From a bacterium (lineage in GTDB: Bacteria > CAIWAD01): a stretch of 51,380 bases of DNA. The notes below the pieces were generated by a model, which was given only the letters and a program-made list of their open reading frames with translations, was not told the origin of the DNA and made no database searches. Where the stretch lies: NCBI GenBank assembly GCA_030685015.1, contig JAUXWS010000044.1, positions 1 through 51,380 on the forward strand, given 5' to 3'. Positions 14,284 to 23,285 of the stretch are shown here, piece by piece. A program made the position numbers and the translations under genes. The first letter of the stretch is position 1; every line of letters starts with the position of its first letter.

Positions 14284-15645
14284 TCACGGGATCCAACTGA
14301 AGGGCAAGGATCGCACCGGGCCGGCCGCTTCCACCCTCAGGAAGTAGCGCCCGGCGGGAAGGCCCTCCAACACAAGCTCCATTCGATCCAGCCCGGCTGG
14401 AAGATGCCAACGCCGCAGCTCCTGCCCCGCCAGGTTGTACAGGCGCAGGGGGGAAGCTTCCGTGGTGGATGGCCTCAATTCCAGGCGCAGGCCCATCGTC
14501 GTCGCGACCAGATTCCCCAGGGCGGGTGGCCGGGGGGTGGCCGGGGCGACCGCACTTGCTTCCGGTGCGGTGCCGATGATAAAGGCCGTGCGGCTGGGCA
14601 TGCAGAACCCGGCCATGAAAAAGGAGCCGTCCACGGCGGGAGCCAGGCCCCAGGCCATGTCGAATCCGCACACGTCGTAGCCCGCGCGCCACAGCTCCTC
14701 CCCCTGGTCGTCCACCCGCAGCAAGAGGTTGGCCAGGTTGCCGGCGGCTGTCTGCCAGCGGCCGGTGAGGGCCAGGCCGCCATCCGGACAACGGCGGAGG
14801 TCGCGGGCCAGCATGTCCCGTTCGCGGGTGCCGAAGTAGCGGTGCGTCATGTCCTGGCTGTTGGTGCCCAACCACAACGGCAGGTAGGCGAACTGGAATT
14901 CGCCGGTGACGGCCAGGCGGCCGTCCGTCAAGGGTTCCAGGGCGAACATCTGGGCGTCATAGGGCTGGAAGAGATCCAGCAGCCCGCCCGCGGGGTCGAA
15001 CCAGGCCAGCACGGCGTAGCGGCTGGTCCATTCATGGGAATCGTGGAAGGTCTGGCCACATGCCACGATGCGTCCGTCCGCCAGCTCCTCCACGTCGTAG
15101 AACACGTCGTCGTAGCCGGGGAAGAACTCGAATTCGCGGGTCCACAAGGTGTCCCCTTCCTCGTTCAGGCGCGCCAGCAGGGCCTGATGGTTGCGCTCCC
15201 CCGCCACCACCCAGCCGCCCATGGCCAAGGGAGCCAGGGCGTGGAGGGCTCCCGCGCCGCCCCAATCCGGTTCGCTCGACCAAAGGACGGCGCCGGCTTC
15301 ATCCACTTTCATCAGCAAGGGGCGCGTCAGGTCCCCGCGATTGGCCTCACCAGCCAGCAGGAATCCGTCCGCCGCCGTCCGTGCGGCATGGAATCGGCTG
15401 CGCGGCAGAGTGTCCATCCACATCCAGGTCGCCTGGTCGGCTCCCGGCGACAACAGGAGCACCTGGGCACGGCGTTCCGTGTCGGGACCCGCATCACCCC
15501 AGGCGAGCAGGCCCCCGCTCGCCGGCAGCAGCCCATGGAATTCAGCGAACCCGGGCAGGGGAGTCGCCACCCAGTCCAGGGGCGGCCCCTGCTGTGCCCG
15601 GGCGGCATGTCCGGCCGCCAGGATGATCAAGAGAAGCAGTCGCAA
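14284..15645 (-). CDS. secreted delta-60/WD-like repeat protein with divergent sorting domain
   Basis: The frame is open far upstream, but the product should begin at a signal peptide, RLLLLIILAAGHAARAQ. I place the start at a TTG (15645) with GGAG five bases upstream; a GTG at 15651 is the alternative. The mature part repeats blocks of the type DGRxxxxG...W...LARLNEEGDTLW, as in delta-60 or beta-propeller repeats of secreted FCB proteins. The end resembles the FlgD/T9SS fold (LRLYNLAGQELRRWHLPAG...GRYFLRVEA) but lacks PNPFNP and finishes VRSLPFSWIP. Function is unknown, probably at the cell surface. It is followed leftward by a 202-base gap. Confidence 0.78.
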   Translation of the reverse strand: MRLLLLIILAAGHAARAQQGPPLDWVATPLPGFAEFHGLLPASGGLLAWGDAGPDTERRAQVLLLSPGADQATWMWMDTLPRSRFHAARTAADGFLLAGEANRGDLTRPLLMKVDEAGAVLWSSEPDWGGAGALHALAPLAMGGWVVAGERNHQALLARLNEEGDTLWTREFEFFPGYDDVFYDVEELADGRIVACGQTFHDSHEWTSRYAVLAWFDPAGGLLDLFQPYDAQMFALEPLTDGRLAVTGEFQFAYLPLWLGTNSQDMTHRYFGTRERDMLARDLRRCPDGGLALTGRWQTAAGNLANLLLRVDDQGEELWRAGYDVCGFDMAWGLAPAVDGSFFMAGFCMPSRTAFIIGTAPEASAVAPATPRPPALGNLVATTMGLRLELRPSTTEASPLRLYNLAGQELRRWHLPAGLDRMELVLEGLPAGRYFLRVEAAGPVRSLPFSWIP

Positions 15646-15705
15646 AGTCACTCCGATCTTGGAGTGGGAATTAGCAGGATTGGCGGGCAATTGGCAAGCG
15701 CAAAA

Positions 15706-15758
15706 GGCGGGGACGAGACCGGGCAAGACAGGGAGATCTATCTCAGCTTCGGCTGGGA
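15706..15758 (+). repeat. third copy of the patatin 3'-end segment
   Basis: GGCGGGGACGAGACCGGGCA (15706-15725) is identical to 9678-9697. The copy continues to ATCTCAGCTTCGGCTGGGA, ending at 15758, which matches the segment ending at 9731. It encodes the end of the barrel (ETGQDREIYLSFGWE) but has no gene around it. Together with 9678-9731 it forms direct repeats about 6 kb apart in the same orientation. Confidence 0.75.
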
Positions 15759-16504
15759 ACAGGCTTCGCCCCGGCGGCCAGGGCGCAGCCCAGGGCCGCC
15801 ACATGCTGGGGATGGGCTGCTCGCACCAGGGCCAAGCCGCCCGCCGCCAGCTCGTGCTCCAGGCAGCGGTTGAGGGCCCCGCCCCCCGTGAAGAGGACGG
15901 GACCCTCCAGGGCCAGGCCTCGCACCTGAGCGAGGATGCGCTGCGCCACGCTGCGGTGGATGCCCCGGGCCAGGCGGTCCCGCCCGGCGCCACGCCCGAT
16001 GAGGGAGACCGCCTCCGACTCGGCGAAGACGGCGCAAAGACTGCTCAATTGCTCCGCCCCGTCGGCGGCCAGGGCCGTGGCCACGAACTCCTCCAGGCGC
16101 AGGCCCATGGCCGTTGCCATCACTTCGAGGAAGCGTCCCGTCCCGGCGGCGCAGCGGTCGTTCATGGCGAACTTCCGCATCTTCCCGCCGCCGTCCAGGC
16201 TGAGGGCCTTGGTGTCCTGGCCGCCCACGTCCACCACGCCGCGCACCTCCGGGTGCAGGCGGACAGCGCCCAGGGCAACGGCCTTCAGCTCCGTGATGGC
16301 CGGACAAGCGTAGTGACGGGCGCCCAGGTGGCGCCCGTAGCCCGTCACCGCCATCGCGTCCCACTGCTCGCCCTCCAGCAAGCCGGCGCAAACCTGCAGG
16401 GGATCCCATCCGCCGGGCGCCGTCTTCAGCAGGGGCGGCCCGCCATCCTCCACCAGGGCGACCTTGATCGCCCGCGAGCCCATGTCCAGGCCCAGGGTCC
16501 GCAT
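15743..16504 (-). CDS. 2-hydroxyacyl-CoA dehydratase activase / BadF-HgdC family ATPase
   Basis: The 253-residue protein has the ASKHA ATPase motifs of the HgdC/YjiL activases: GLDMGSRAIKVALV, VTGYGR, VDVGGQDTK and FTGGGALN. It also has the two cysteines that bridge the dimer [4Fe-4S] cluster, in NDRCAAGTGRF and SLCAVFAESE. These proteins use ATP hydrolysis to push one low-potential electron into a partner FeS protein. The ATG overlaps the stop of the partner gene by one base (TGATG), which indicates coupled translation in one operon. A fragment of a second activase gene lies at 9501-9617. Confidence 0.93.
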   Translation of the reverse strand: MRTLGLDMGSRAIKVALVEDGGPPLLKTAPGGWDPLQVCAGLLEGEQWDAMAVTGYGRHLGARHYACPAITELKAVALGAVRLHPEVRGVVDVGGQDTKALSLDGGGKMRKFAMNDRCAAGTGRFLEVMATAMGLRLEEFVATALAADGAEQLSSLCAVFAESEAVSLIGRGAGRDRLARGIHRSVAQRILAQVRGLALEGPVLFTGGGALNRCLEHELAAGGLALVRAAHPQHVAALGCALAAGAKPVPSRS

Positions 16505-17784
16505 CAATCGGCCAGTCGCTCGAGGAAGGCCTCCACCCGCGTCGCCAACTGGCCGGCGTCCTCCGGGCTGTAATCGGTGTCGATGCGCAGGACGGGCAGC
16601 CCCTCGCCCTCGAGAACGGGCTCCACCTGCAGGGCCTCGAACTGGTAGGGCTGGCAGAAGGGCAGGGCGAAGTGGATGACGCCGTCCACCCGCTGGTTGG
16701 CGGACATCTCGCGGATGTGTTCGAGGCGGCCGGGGTTGGGCGTGAAGATGGCGCAGTCGATGCCCAGATAGCGGTCCGTCAGGGCGTCAAGCTGGGCCTC
16801 CACCGTGGTCGCGGACGGCTCCACCAGGTTGCGCAGGCCGCGCGCCCCGATGCAGGACTCCTCCCCCACGATGACGGCGCCCGCCTCTTCCACGATGCGG
16901 GGCAGTTTCCAGTTGGGCACGGCCATGGGGCAACCGCTCATGAGCAGACGCGGGCGGCGTCCTTCATGGATGCCCTGGCCGGCGGCGACGCGGCTCTCCA
17001 GTTCGTCGCAGAGGGCGTTGACACTGGCCGTGAAGCGGACCGGGTCGTCATAGAAGGAGATCTGCTGGATGAGCAGGGCGTCCAGGCCGCTGATGGGGGC
17101 GGGCTCGGCGCCGCGCAGCTGTTGCAGGCGGGCCAGGGCCCGGCGCTTGGCATTGACCACCTCGATGGCGGCGCCCAGGCTCTCTTCTGTGATGGAGCGG
17201 CCGCCCAGGGCCTCGAAGCGCCGCCGGAGCAGGACGTACTGCTCGCGCAGCAGAGTGCGGCCGGCCTCGTTCTTGACCTGTGGCATGTCCATCACGTGCA
17301 GGTCGTTGACAAAACGACCGAAGCTCTCCCAGGCCTTTTTCTTGCCGTCGCAGGTGTTCTCCCCCACCACCAGGTCGCTGGCGGCCAGGTAGGGGCAGAC
17401 ACGGGCCGAGGCGAAGCCGAAGGCGCCCTTGATCAGGGCGCAGGTGGTGCGCGGCAGCAGGGCGTCCACCTCTGGCGTGGACCACTCGGCGCCGGCACAG
17501 AGCCCCACGCAGATGCCGCCCGCGGCCAGGACCAGCTCCTCCGGCACGAAGGTGCAGAAGGTGCCGACGACGAAGCCGCCCTGCGCCTTGTGGTCAAGCA
17601 GCTCGCGGATGCGCAGGCCGTGCACCTCGCTCATGACGATATTGAAACAGTCCATGCCCCGGGGCCGCCTGGGCTGGCTCAGGAAGACCTCGGCGTAGAG
17701 CGGGCCCAGCACGCCGAGGAGGGCGTCGTGCGCCTCCAGGTCCAGGCCCAGTTCCTGCCACATGGGATGATAGTCGACGGACAT
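16504..17784 (-). CDS. HgdB/YjiM-like 2-hydroxyacyl-CoA dehydratase family protein, possible double-cubane-cluster protein
   Basis: The 426-residue protein belongs to the HgdB/BcrC/FldB family. Cysteines expected to bind the cluster occur in VVGTFCTFVPEE, ASARVCPYLA, GENTCDGKKKAWE, LMSGCPM, GEESCIGARGL and FALPFCQPYQFE. Classical dehydratases and benzoyl-CoA reductases need two such subunits, but here there is only one, next to its activase. The single-subunit plus activase layout matches the double-cubane [8Fe-9S] proteins and E. coli YjiM/YjiL. The substrate is unknown; ATP-driven reduction of a small molecule is the likely activity. Cytoplasmic and oxygen-sensitive, it suggests anaerobic life. 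The long start is supported by family similarity from the N-terminus. Confidence 0.85.
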   Translation of the reverse strand: MSVDYHPMWQELGLDLEAHDALLGVLGPLYAEVFLSQPRRPRGMDCFNIVMSEVHGLRIRELLDHKAQGGFVVGTFCTFVPEELVLAAGGICVGLCAGAEWSTPEVDALLPRTTCALIKGAFGFASARVCPYLAASDLVVGENTCDGKKKAWESFGRFVNDLHVMDMPQVKNEAGRTLLREQYVLLRRRFEALGGRSITEESLGAAIEVVNAKRRALARLQQLRGAEPAPISGLDALLIQQISFYDDPVRFTASVNALCDELESRVAAGQGIHEGRRPRLLMSGCPMAVPNWKLPRIVEEAGAVIVGEESCIGARGLRNLVEPSATTVEAQLDALTDRYLGIDCAIFTPNPGRLEHIREMSANQRVDGVIHFALPFCQPYQFEALQVEPVLEGEGLPVLRIDTDYSPEDAGQLATRVEAFLERLAD

Positions 17785-17870
17785 GATGCCTCCTTGCGAC
17801 GCTCCCGCGCCGCAGGGGGCGGGAAGGGTCAGGGTTGGGGTGGGGTCGAACTCGCCGCCTTGGCCCGGCC

Positions 17871-17927
17871 TCAGGTGTGGCCGGCGGGCAGCAGCTTCTG
17901 GTTGGGATGCCGGTTCATGGAATACAT
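17871..17927 (-). CDS. possible 18-residue leader peptide
   Basis: An ATG with AAGGTG upstream opens a short frame, MYSMNRHPNQKLLPAGHT, ending 86 bases before the dehydratase-like gene on the same strand. It has no known family. It could be a leader peptide or chance, and only conservation in relatives would tell. Confidence 0.22.
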   Translation of the reverse strand: MYSMNRHPNQKLLPAGHT

Positions 17928-18136
17928 GGATGCACCTTTTGGACGGGGCAAGTAAGGAGATTGTTAAGGAAGAGACAAGGCTTGCCCGCCCTCATTTTCG
18001 CCTGTCCCTGGCACAAGTCTGGGGCAAATGGCAAGCTGCATCGCACAGAGACAAGAGCAGCGGCTTTGATCGTCACAAGCAGCGGGAGCCTGGATGCGCA
18101 TGCACCCTGTATTCAATGGCACTGGATGGCAGACAG

Positions 18137-18305
18137 CTAGCAGCCTGTCGGACTTGGCCACTTGGCGGTCTTCATCGCCCCAATCGGTCCGGATTTTCCG
18201 CAAGTTTCTTGAACAGACCACCAGCATGCCCTGCGAAACTTCCGAAAAACCGGCCACGATTTGGGCGCGAATCCCATCCAAGGCCCAAGCCCGACAGGCT
18301 GCTAG
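18137..18305. mobile_element. 169-bp imperfect inverted-repeat element (MITE-like)
   Basis: The ends CTAGCAGCCTGTCGG (18137-18151) and CCGACAGGCTGCTAG (18291-18305) are perfect inverted repeats. The symmetry continues inward with small gaps for about 70 bases per arm: ACTTGGCC with GGCCCAAG, CGCCCCAATCG with CGATTTGGGCGCG, and CCGGATTTTCCGCAAGTTTC with GAAACTTCCGAAAAACCGG. A loop of about 26 bases remains at 18209-18234. No transposase is encoded. The structure is typical of a non-autonomous palindromic transposable element. It sits 37 bases upstream of the peptide-binding lipoprotein start. Confidence 0.75.
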
Positions 18306-18342
18306 GGCGGCCGACGCCGGCTCCCGGCCCGTCCGGAGGCGG

Positions 18343-20319
18343 ATGCCGTGGCGCGTCTGGCGGCCTTTCCCCTGGCTGATGATCCCCCTGCTGGCCGCTT
18401 GCCAGAAGGGAGGCGGCCGCTTCGACACGGGGGAGATCCTGCCGCTGCTCGAGGGTGTGGAGGCCAAGGCCCACTGGCGGCAGGCCGGCTACGCGGTGGA
18501 GGACCATCCGGCCGGCGCCCTGCCCGAGGTACCTGCCTGGATGGGCGGCGCCGGCTTCGAGGCTGTGGCCGACAGCCTGGGCTGGGAGACGCGCGTGGAC
18601 TTTCCCCTGGACACGGACTCCTCGGCCCTGGCCGGCGGGCGCATCCGCATCGCCATCACCGAGTACCCGGCCACCCTGCGCAGCGAGGGCAAGGACTCCC
18701 ACACCGCCTTCCAGCAGATGATGAACCAGGCCTGCTACGAGACCCTTCTCCGCGTCAATACCACCGACCTGGACTACCAGCCGGAGCTGGCCACCCACTG
18801 GAAAGTGGTCTTTCCTCCCGAGGGCGGACAGGAGTTGTGGTTCCGGATCAACCCGGAGGCCCGGTGGCAGACGGGACAGCGTGTCACGGCGGCGGACGTG
18901 GCGGCCACCTGGCGCCTCAAGGTGGACGACGGCCTGCTGCGCCTGGGGGATGCCGTGGTCTACCGCGAGTTCACGGCGCCCGAGGCGGTGGGCCCTTACC
19001 TGGTGAAGACCGGCACGGCCAAGCGCAGTTGGCGCCTCATGATGGAGTTCGCCACCGAGATGCGCGTCTATCCGGCCCACATCATCGGCGGACTCACCGG
19101 CAAGCAGTACATGGAGCGTTTCCAAAACCATCCGCTGCCGGGCTCGGGACGCTATCTGATCCGCGAGGAGGATGTGCGGCAGGGCAACAGCCTCATCCTT
19201 ACCCGGGACGCCGGCTACTGGGACCGCGCCAACCCCCGCAAGCGTGGCGAATGGAATTTCTACCAGATCAAGTTCGTGGCCATCGCCGAGGACAACCTGG
19301 CCCGTGAAATGACAAAGAAGGGCATGCTGGACCTGCTGCTCGTCTCGGAGGCCAAGTACTGGGTGCGCGAGCTGGTGCCGGAGAAGGTGATGCAACTGGA
19401 GCGGGGCTGGCTGGTGAAGCGGAAGATCTTCAACGACCAGCCCAACGGCCTGCAGGGTTTCGTCCTCAACACCCGCGAGGAGCCCTTCCACGACATCCGG
19501 TTGCGGCGGGCCTTCTCCCTGCTGATGGATCGCCAGGCGCTCATCGACAAGCTCTTCTACCAGCAGTACCTGCACAACGACAGCTACTACCCGGGCGGCA
19601 TCTACGAGAACCCGGACAATCCCAAGGTGAGGCATGATCCCCGCGAGGCCATCCGCCTGCTCGAGGCGGCCGGCTACAAGCGCCTGGACCGGGACGGCGT
19701 CCGCATGAACGAGACGGGCCAGCGACTGGATTTCGAGCTGATGAGTCCGGAGGCGGCGGCCAGCGAGCGGCTCCTCACGGTGATCCAGGAGCAGCTCCAG
19801 AGGGGCGGCGTGCGCCTCTCGCTCAAACCCACGACCTTCACGACGCGGGTCAAGATGCTCAATGACCGCAAGTTCAAGCTCTACTACGGCGCCTGGACGG
19901 GCAGCCTCTTTCCCGACCCGCGCTCCTCCTGGCACGGCGAGTTCGCCATCGGGCCGGACACGGGCAATCATCCCGGGGTGATGGATCCCGTCATCGACAG
20001 CCTGTGCACGGCCTACGACATCTGCTACGATCAGGCGGAGCGGGTCCGCCAGGTCCAGGCCATCGATCGCCGGCTGATGGAAGGCTACTACGTGGCCCAC
20101 GCCTGGTACGGGCCCTATGAGCGGCTCCTCTACTGGAACAAGTTCGGCATGCCGCCCCGCGTGCTGTCACGCACCTATGACTACCGGGATCTCATCCGCC
20201 TGTGGTGGTACGATCCGGTCCGGCATCGGGAGCTGAGGGAGGCGATTGTGGCGGACCGAGGCCTGCCTCTCCTGCCGGAAGAGGTCCATGGCTGGGATGA
20301 GATGAGGGATGCGCATTAG
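18343..20319 (+). CDS. ABC transporter substrate-binding lipoprotein, family 5
   Basis: The 658-residue protein starts MPWRVWRPFPWLMIPLLAAC, where LLAAC is a lipobox, so it is an envelope lipoprotein. The mature part has the peptide/nickel family 5 fold: the QACYETLLRVN...YQPELATHW entry, the W.....DV.ATWRL block, LRRAFSLLMDRQALIDKLFY, and a long C-terminal lobe. The length and NxxEGKD-like features recall the YejA/oligopeptide group. No permease or ATPase genes are adjacent, so it is an orphan receptor here. I chose the ATG at 18343 for the lipobox and the GGAGG just upstream, although the spacing is short. The frame extends upstream through the 169-bp element, which is not coding. Confidence 0.88.
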   Translation: MPWRVWRPFPWLMIPLLAACQKGGGRFDTGEILPLLEGVEAKAHWRQAGYAVEDHPAGALPEVPAWMGGAGFEAVADSLGWETRVDFPLDTDSSALAGGRIRIAITEYPATLRSEGKDSHTAFQQMMNQACYETLLRVNTTDLDYQPELATHWKVVFPPEGGQELWFRINPEARWQTGQRVTAADVAATWRLKVDDGLLRLGDAVVYREFTAPEAVGPYLVKTGTAKRSWRLMMEFATEMRVYPAHIIGGLTGKQYMERFQNHPLPGSGRYLIREEDVRQGNSLILTRDAGYWDRANPRKRGEWNFYQIKFVAIAEDNLAREMTKKGMLDLLLVSEAKYWVRELVPEKVMQLERGWLVKRKIFNDQPNGLQGFVLNTREEPFHDIRLRRAFSLLMDRQALIDKLFYQQYLHNDSYYPGGIYENPDNPKVRHDPREAIRLLEAAGYKRLDRDGVRMNETGQRLDFELMSPEAAASERLLTVIQEQLQRGGVRLSLKPTTFTTRVKMLNDRKFKLYYGAWTGSLFPDPRSSWHGEFAIGPDTGNHPGVMDPVIDSLCTAYDICYDQAERVRQVQAIDRRLMEGYYVAHAWYGPYERLLYWNKFGMPPRVLSRTYDYRDLIRLWWYDPVRHRELREAIVADRGLPLLPEEVHGWDEMRDAH

Positions 20320-20683
20320 GGTGAGGCGATGCCCGCGGGCAGGTCGTGATTCATACTCTTTTTCCCGCGCCCCACCCACCTCCCCCCACCCGCCCTTCGA
20401 AGGGGCGTCATGGGGTGCGCGGCGCCAAACTGGAAACGGATTATTCAGGTTCCCGCCTTTTCGGCCCCCGCCGTCGGTTTTCTCATCATGCCGGCCCAGG
20501 GGCTGGACACGGCGTTCCCATCGCCTGTCGATCCACCCCCACCTGTGAGACCACCCGCACACCGCCACCCCGCCAGACGCCCTTGGCGGGCACTCCTCAT
20601 CCCGCGTCGCCCTGTGATTTGGTAAGATTCCCCGTCGCCGCCCTGCTTGCGGGCGCGCCACCCACCCCGGAGCGGAGTCCGTC
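20320..20683. other. intergenic region, no gene seen
   Basis: This C-rich stretch separates two rightward genes. Short frames on both strands lack starts with ribosome sites and have no recognisable similarity. No clear terminator with a T-run or strong promoter was found. The final 20 bases carry the ribosome site (GGAGCGGAG) of the protease gene. Confidence 0.5.
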
Positions 20684-23179
20684 ATGAAACACATGACCCT
20701 CAAATGGCCGAGCACCCAGGCCCTGATCCTTGCCGTGCTCCTGATCCAAGCCCCGCCCCTGCGCGCCCAGATCAGCGCCGGCGGCACGCCGCCCAGCGCA
20801 GGGCAGCGGCTGGCGGCCGAAGCACCCACCGTGGTCCTGCCCGCCCCCGACCACGAGCTGCTGCTGGCCGAGGACGAAGGAGAGCCCAAGGACCTGCCCC
20901 TGCGCTTCGGCACCCCGCTGGAGGTGCAACTTGACCTGCGTCAGGCGGGGAGGGCGGAGGATCTGCCCGACGGCGGCCGGCTCTGGCGCTTGCGCATCCA
21001 CAGCCCGGGGGCCCGCTCGCTCAATCTGCTCTACGACGACTTCTCCCTCCCGCCCGGCGCCCGCCTCTTCCTTTACAATGACGACCGCAGCCTGACCATC
21101 GGCGCTTTCACCGAACTCAACAACATGCCCGACGGCAGCTTCGCCACCCAGCCCCTCTCCGGGGACGCGATCACGCTGGAGTATGAAGAGCCGGCGGGCG
21201 CCGCCTGGCCGGGCCGCGTGCGGGCCAGCCGCGTCGTGCACGCCTATCGCAACATCTTCGGATGGCCGGAAGCGGACCGCGACTACGGCGACAGCGGCGC
21301 CTGCAACAACAACGTGCGCTGCCCGGAGGGCAATCCCTGGGCGGCCGAGATCCGCTCCGTGGCCATGATCCTCACCGGGGGCGGCTACCGCATCTGCAGC
21401 GGCGCCTTGGTCAACAACGCGGCCCAGGACCAGACCCAGTACTTCCTCACGGCCAACCACTGCCTGGGCGGCGAGACGAACTGGATCTTCATGTTCAACT
21501 ACCAAAGCCCGGGCTGCTTCAACCAGAACGGCATCACCCTGGACACGGTCCAGGGCTCCATCCGCCGCGCCAACAACGCCGACTCCGACGTTGCGCTGCT
21601 GCAATTGACGGAGGCCATCCCCCCCAGCTACGGGGTGGTCTTCGCCGGCTGGAGCCGGGTGGATGTCGCCCCCACGGCGGGTGTCTGCATCCACCATCCC
21701 AATGGCGACATCAAGAAGATCTCCTTCGAGAACAACGCCCTGGTCTCGGACCGCTACCTGGGCAACCAGGGCGTGGTGGACAGCCACTGGAAGGTGATCA
21801 ACTGGGACGACGGCACGACCGAGCCGGGCAGCTCGGGCAGCCCCGTCTTCGACCCCAACCACCGCATCGTGGGGCAGTTGCACGGCGGTTATGCCAGTTG
21901 CAGCAGCCCCACCCCCGACTGGTTCGGCAAGTTCTCCATGAGCTGGGGCCGCGGCAGCAGCCCCTCCACCCGGCTGCGGGACTGGCTGGATCCCCTCAAC
22001 TCCCAGTTGACGACGCTCAACGCCCTGGATCCGCAGAACGTGACGCCCCTGGCCTTCGCCGGGTTGAACGTGCTGTCCAGCAGCGACGGCGACCTGGTGC
22101 CGGAACCAGGGGAGACGGTGGAGCTGGCGGTGCTCCTGCTCAACCAGGTGGCCAGTCCCTTGAACGGTGTCACAGGGACACTGACGAGCAACACCCCCTG
22201 GCTCGGCATCAGCCAGGGGACGGCCTCCTGGCCCACCCTGCCCGCCGGGCAAAGCGAGGCCAACCTGACGCCCTTCGTCCTGCAGGTGGACGCCCAGGCG
22301 CCCCCGGCCGGCCTCGCCACCCTCAGCCTGGCCGTGGGCAACGGCAGTTTCACGACCACCCTGGGCCTGGGCCTGGACATCGGCCAGCGCCTTGTCTACT
22401 GGCAGGACGACGTGGAGGCGGGGGACAACGGCTGGACGCACGGGGCGCCGGCCGGCTGGAGCGACGCCTGGCATCGCGGGACGCAGGACAGCCACAGCCC
22501 GGACCACAGCTGGAAGTGCGGAGCCCCGGGCGCGGGAGACTACCCGGTGCTGCTCGACGCCCGCCTGGACTCGCCCCCCCTCACCCTCTGGCCCTACAGT
22601 CGCCTGCGCTTCTGGCACCGCATCCAGGCCTCGGTCTCCTCCGTCTTCCCCGATTCGGCCTACGATTCGGGCATCCTCGAGCTGTCCGCCGACAACGGGA
22701 CCACCTGGACGCAGCTGATGCCGGAGACGGGATACAGCCACGTGGTGCGCTGGCGCGGCCCGGACAGCCAGCCGGGCACCCAGCCGCTACCTCCCTTCAG
22801 CCCCTGCTGGTCGGGCACCCTGCCCTGGCAGGAGGTCCGCACCGACCTGTCGGCCTGGGGCGGCCAGACGGTCCGCCTGCGCCTGCGCTTCGGCAGCGAC
22901 GCCAACGGCGGTTCGCTGGGCTGGTTCGTGGACGACCTTCTGCTCGAGGGCCTGGATCCCACCCCGCCACCGGTCACGGACCTCTCCATCCATTTGGCCG
23001 GCAACGGCATGCTGCAGCTTTCGTGGAGCGCCGTGTCCGGCGCGACCCGCTACCGGGTGGAGCGCCGGGCGGGCGGGGCGGCCCCCTGGCAGCCCTGGGT
23101 GGAGGTGGCGGAACCGGGGCTGATGGTGGTGTCGACGCCGGGCATGCACTTCTTCCGGGTGATCGCCTTGGCTTGGTGA
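20684..23179 (+). CDS. secreted lysyl-endopeptidase-like serine protease with MAM/choice-of-anchor J and FnIII domains
   Basis: A signal peptide (LILAVLLIQAPPLRAQ) is followed by an N-terminal propeptide-like beta domain (about residues 60-190) ending near VVHAYRNIFG. The trypsin-like domain shows His in FLTANHCLGG, Asp in ANNADSDVALLQL and Ser in EPGSSGSPVFD, with flanking cysteines as in Achromobacter lysyl endopeptidase. A CARDB-like segment, a concanavalin-like choice-of-anchor J domain (GWTHGAPAGWSDAWHRG to GWFVDDLLLEG) and a final fibronectin type III domain follow. Unlike its neighbours it lacks the PNPFNPTT sorting module, so it may be freely released or sorted differently. GGAG upstream supports the start. 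Confidence 0.9.
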   Translation: MKHMTLKWPSTQALILAVLLIQAPPLRAQISAGGTPPSAGQRLAAEAPTVVLPAPDHELLLAEDEGEPKDLPLRFGTPLEVQLDLRQAGRAEDLPDGGRLWRLRIHSPGARSLNLLYDDFSLPPGARLFLYNDDRSLTIGAFTELNNMPDGSFATQPLSGDAITLEYEEPAGAAWPGRVRASRVVHAYRNIFGWPEADRDYGDSGACNNNVRCPEGNPWAAEIRSVAMILTGGGYRICSGALVNNAAQDQTQYFLTANHCLGGETNWIFMFNYQSPGCFNQNGITLDTVQGSIRRANNADSDVALLQLTEAIPPSYGVVFAGWSRVDVAPTAGVCIHHPNGDIKKISFENNALVSDRYLGNQGVVDSHWKVINWDDGTTEPGSSGSPVFDPNHRIVGQLHGGYASCSSPTPDWFGKFSMSWGRGSSPSTRLRDWLDPLNSQLTTLNALDPQNVTPLAFAGLNVLSSSDGDLVPEPGETVELAVLLLNQVASPLNGVTGTLTSNTPWLGISQGTASWPTLPAGQSEANLTPFVLQVDAQAPPAGLATLSLAVGNGSFTTTLGLGLDIGQRLVYWQDDVEAGDNGWTHGAPAGWSDAWHRGTQDSHSPDHSWKCGAPGAGDYPVLLDARLDSPPLTLWPYSRLRFWHRIQASVSSVFPDSAYDSGILELSADNGTTWTQLMPETGYSHVVRWRGPDSQPGTQPLPPFSPCWSGTLPWQEVRTDLSAWGGQTVRLRLRFGSDANGGSLGWFVDDLLLEGLDPTPPPVTDLSIHLAGNGMLQLSWSAVSGATRYRVERRAGGAAPWQPWVEVAEPGLMVVSTPGMHFFRVIALAW

Positions 23180-23229
23180 TGAAAATCCGAACAATGTGCG
23201 GCCCGGCGGGGTCCCGGCGGGCCGGCGGC

Positions 23230-23258
23230 TTGGCCCTTCGCGGAGCGAATCCTATTAT
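23230..23258 (+). promoter_or_regulatory. candidate promoter of the smg-topA operon
   Basis: TTGGCC (23230-23235) and TATTAT (23253-23258) are separated by exactly 17 bases, ending 27 bases before the smg start. The match to the sigma70 consensus is good at -10 and moderate at -35. Confidence 0.55.
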
Positions 23259-23285
23259 CCGCGGGCAAGACAACCGGAAAGGTCC

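Noticed and set aside
17964-18467. 167-codon open frame on the minus strand between the dehydratase-like and lipoprotein genes
   Set aside because: It crosses the inverted-repeat element and the start of the lipoprotein gene, and has no recognisable domain.
18172-20100. 642-codon open frame on the minus strand
   Set aside because: It is antisense to the substrate-binding lipoprotein and crosses the 169-bp inverted-repeat element.
20597-22741. 714-codon open frame on the minus strand
   Set aside because: It is antisense to the lysyl-endopeptidase-like gene and has no known motif and no ribosome site.
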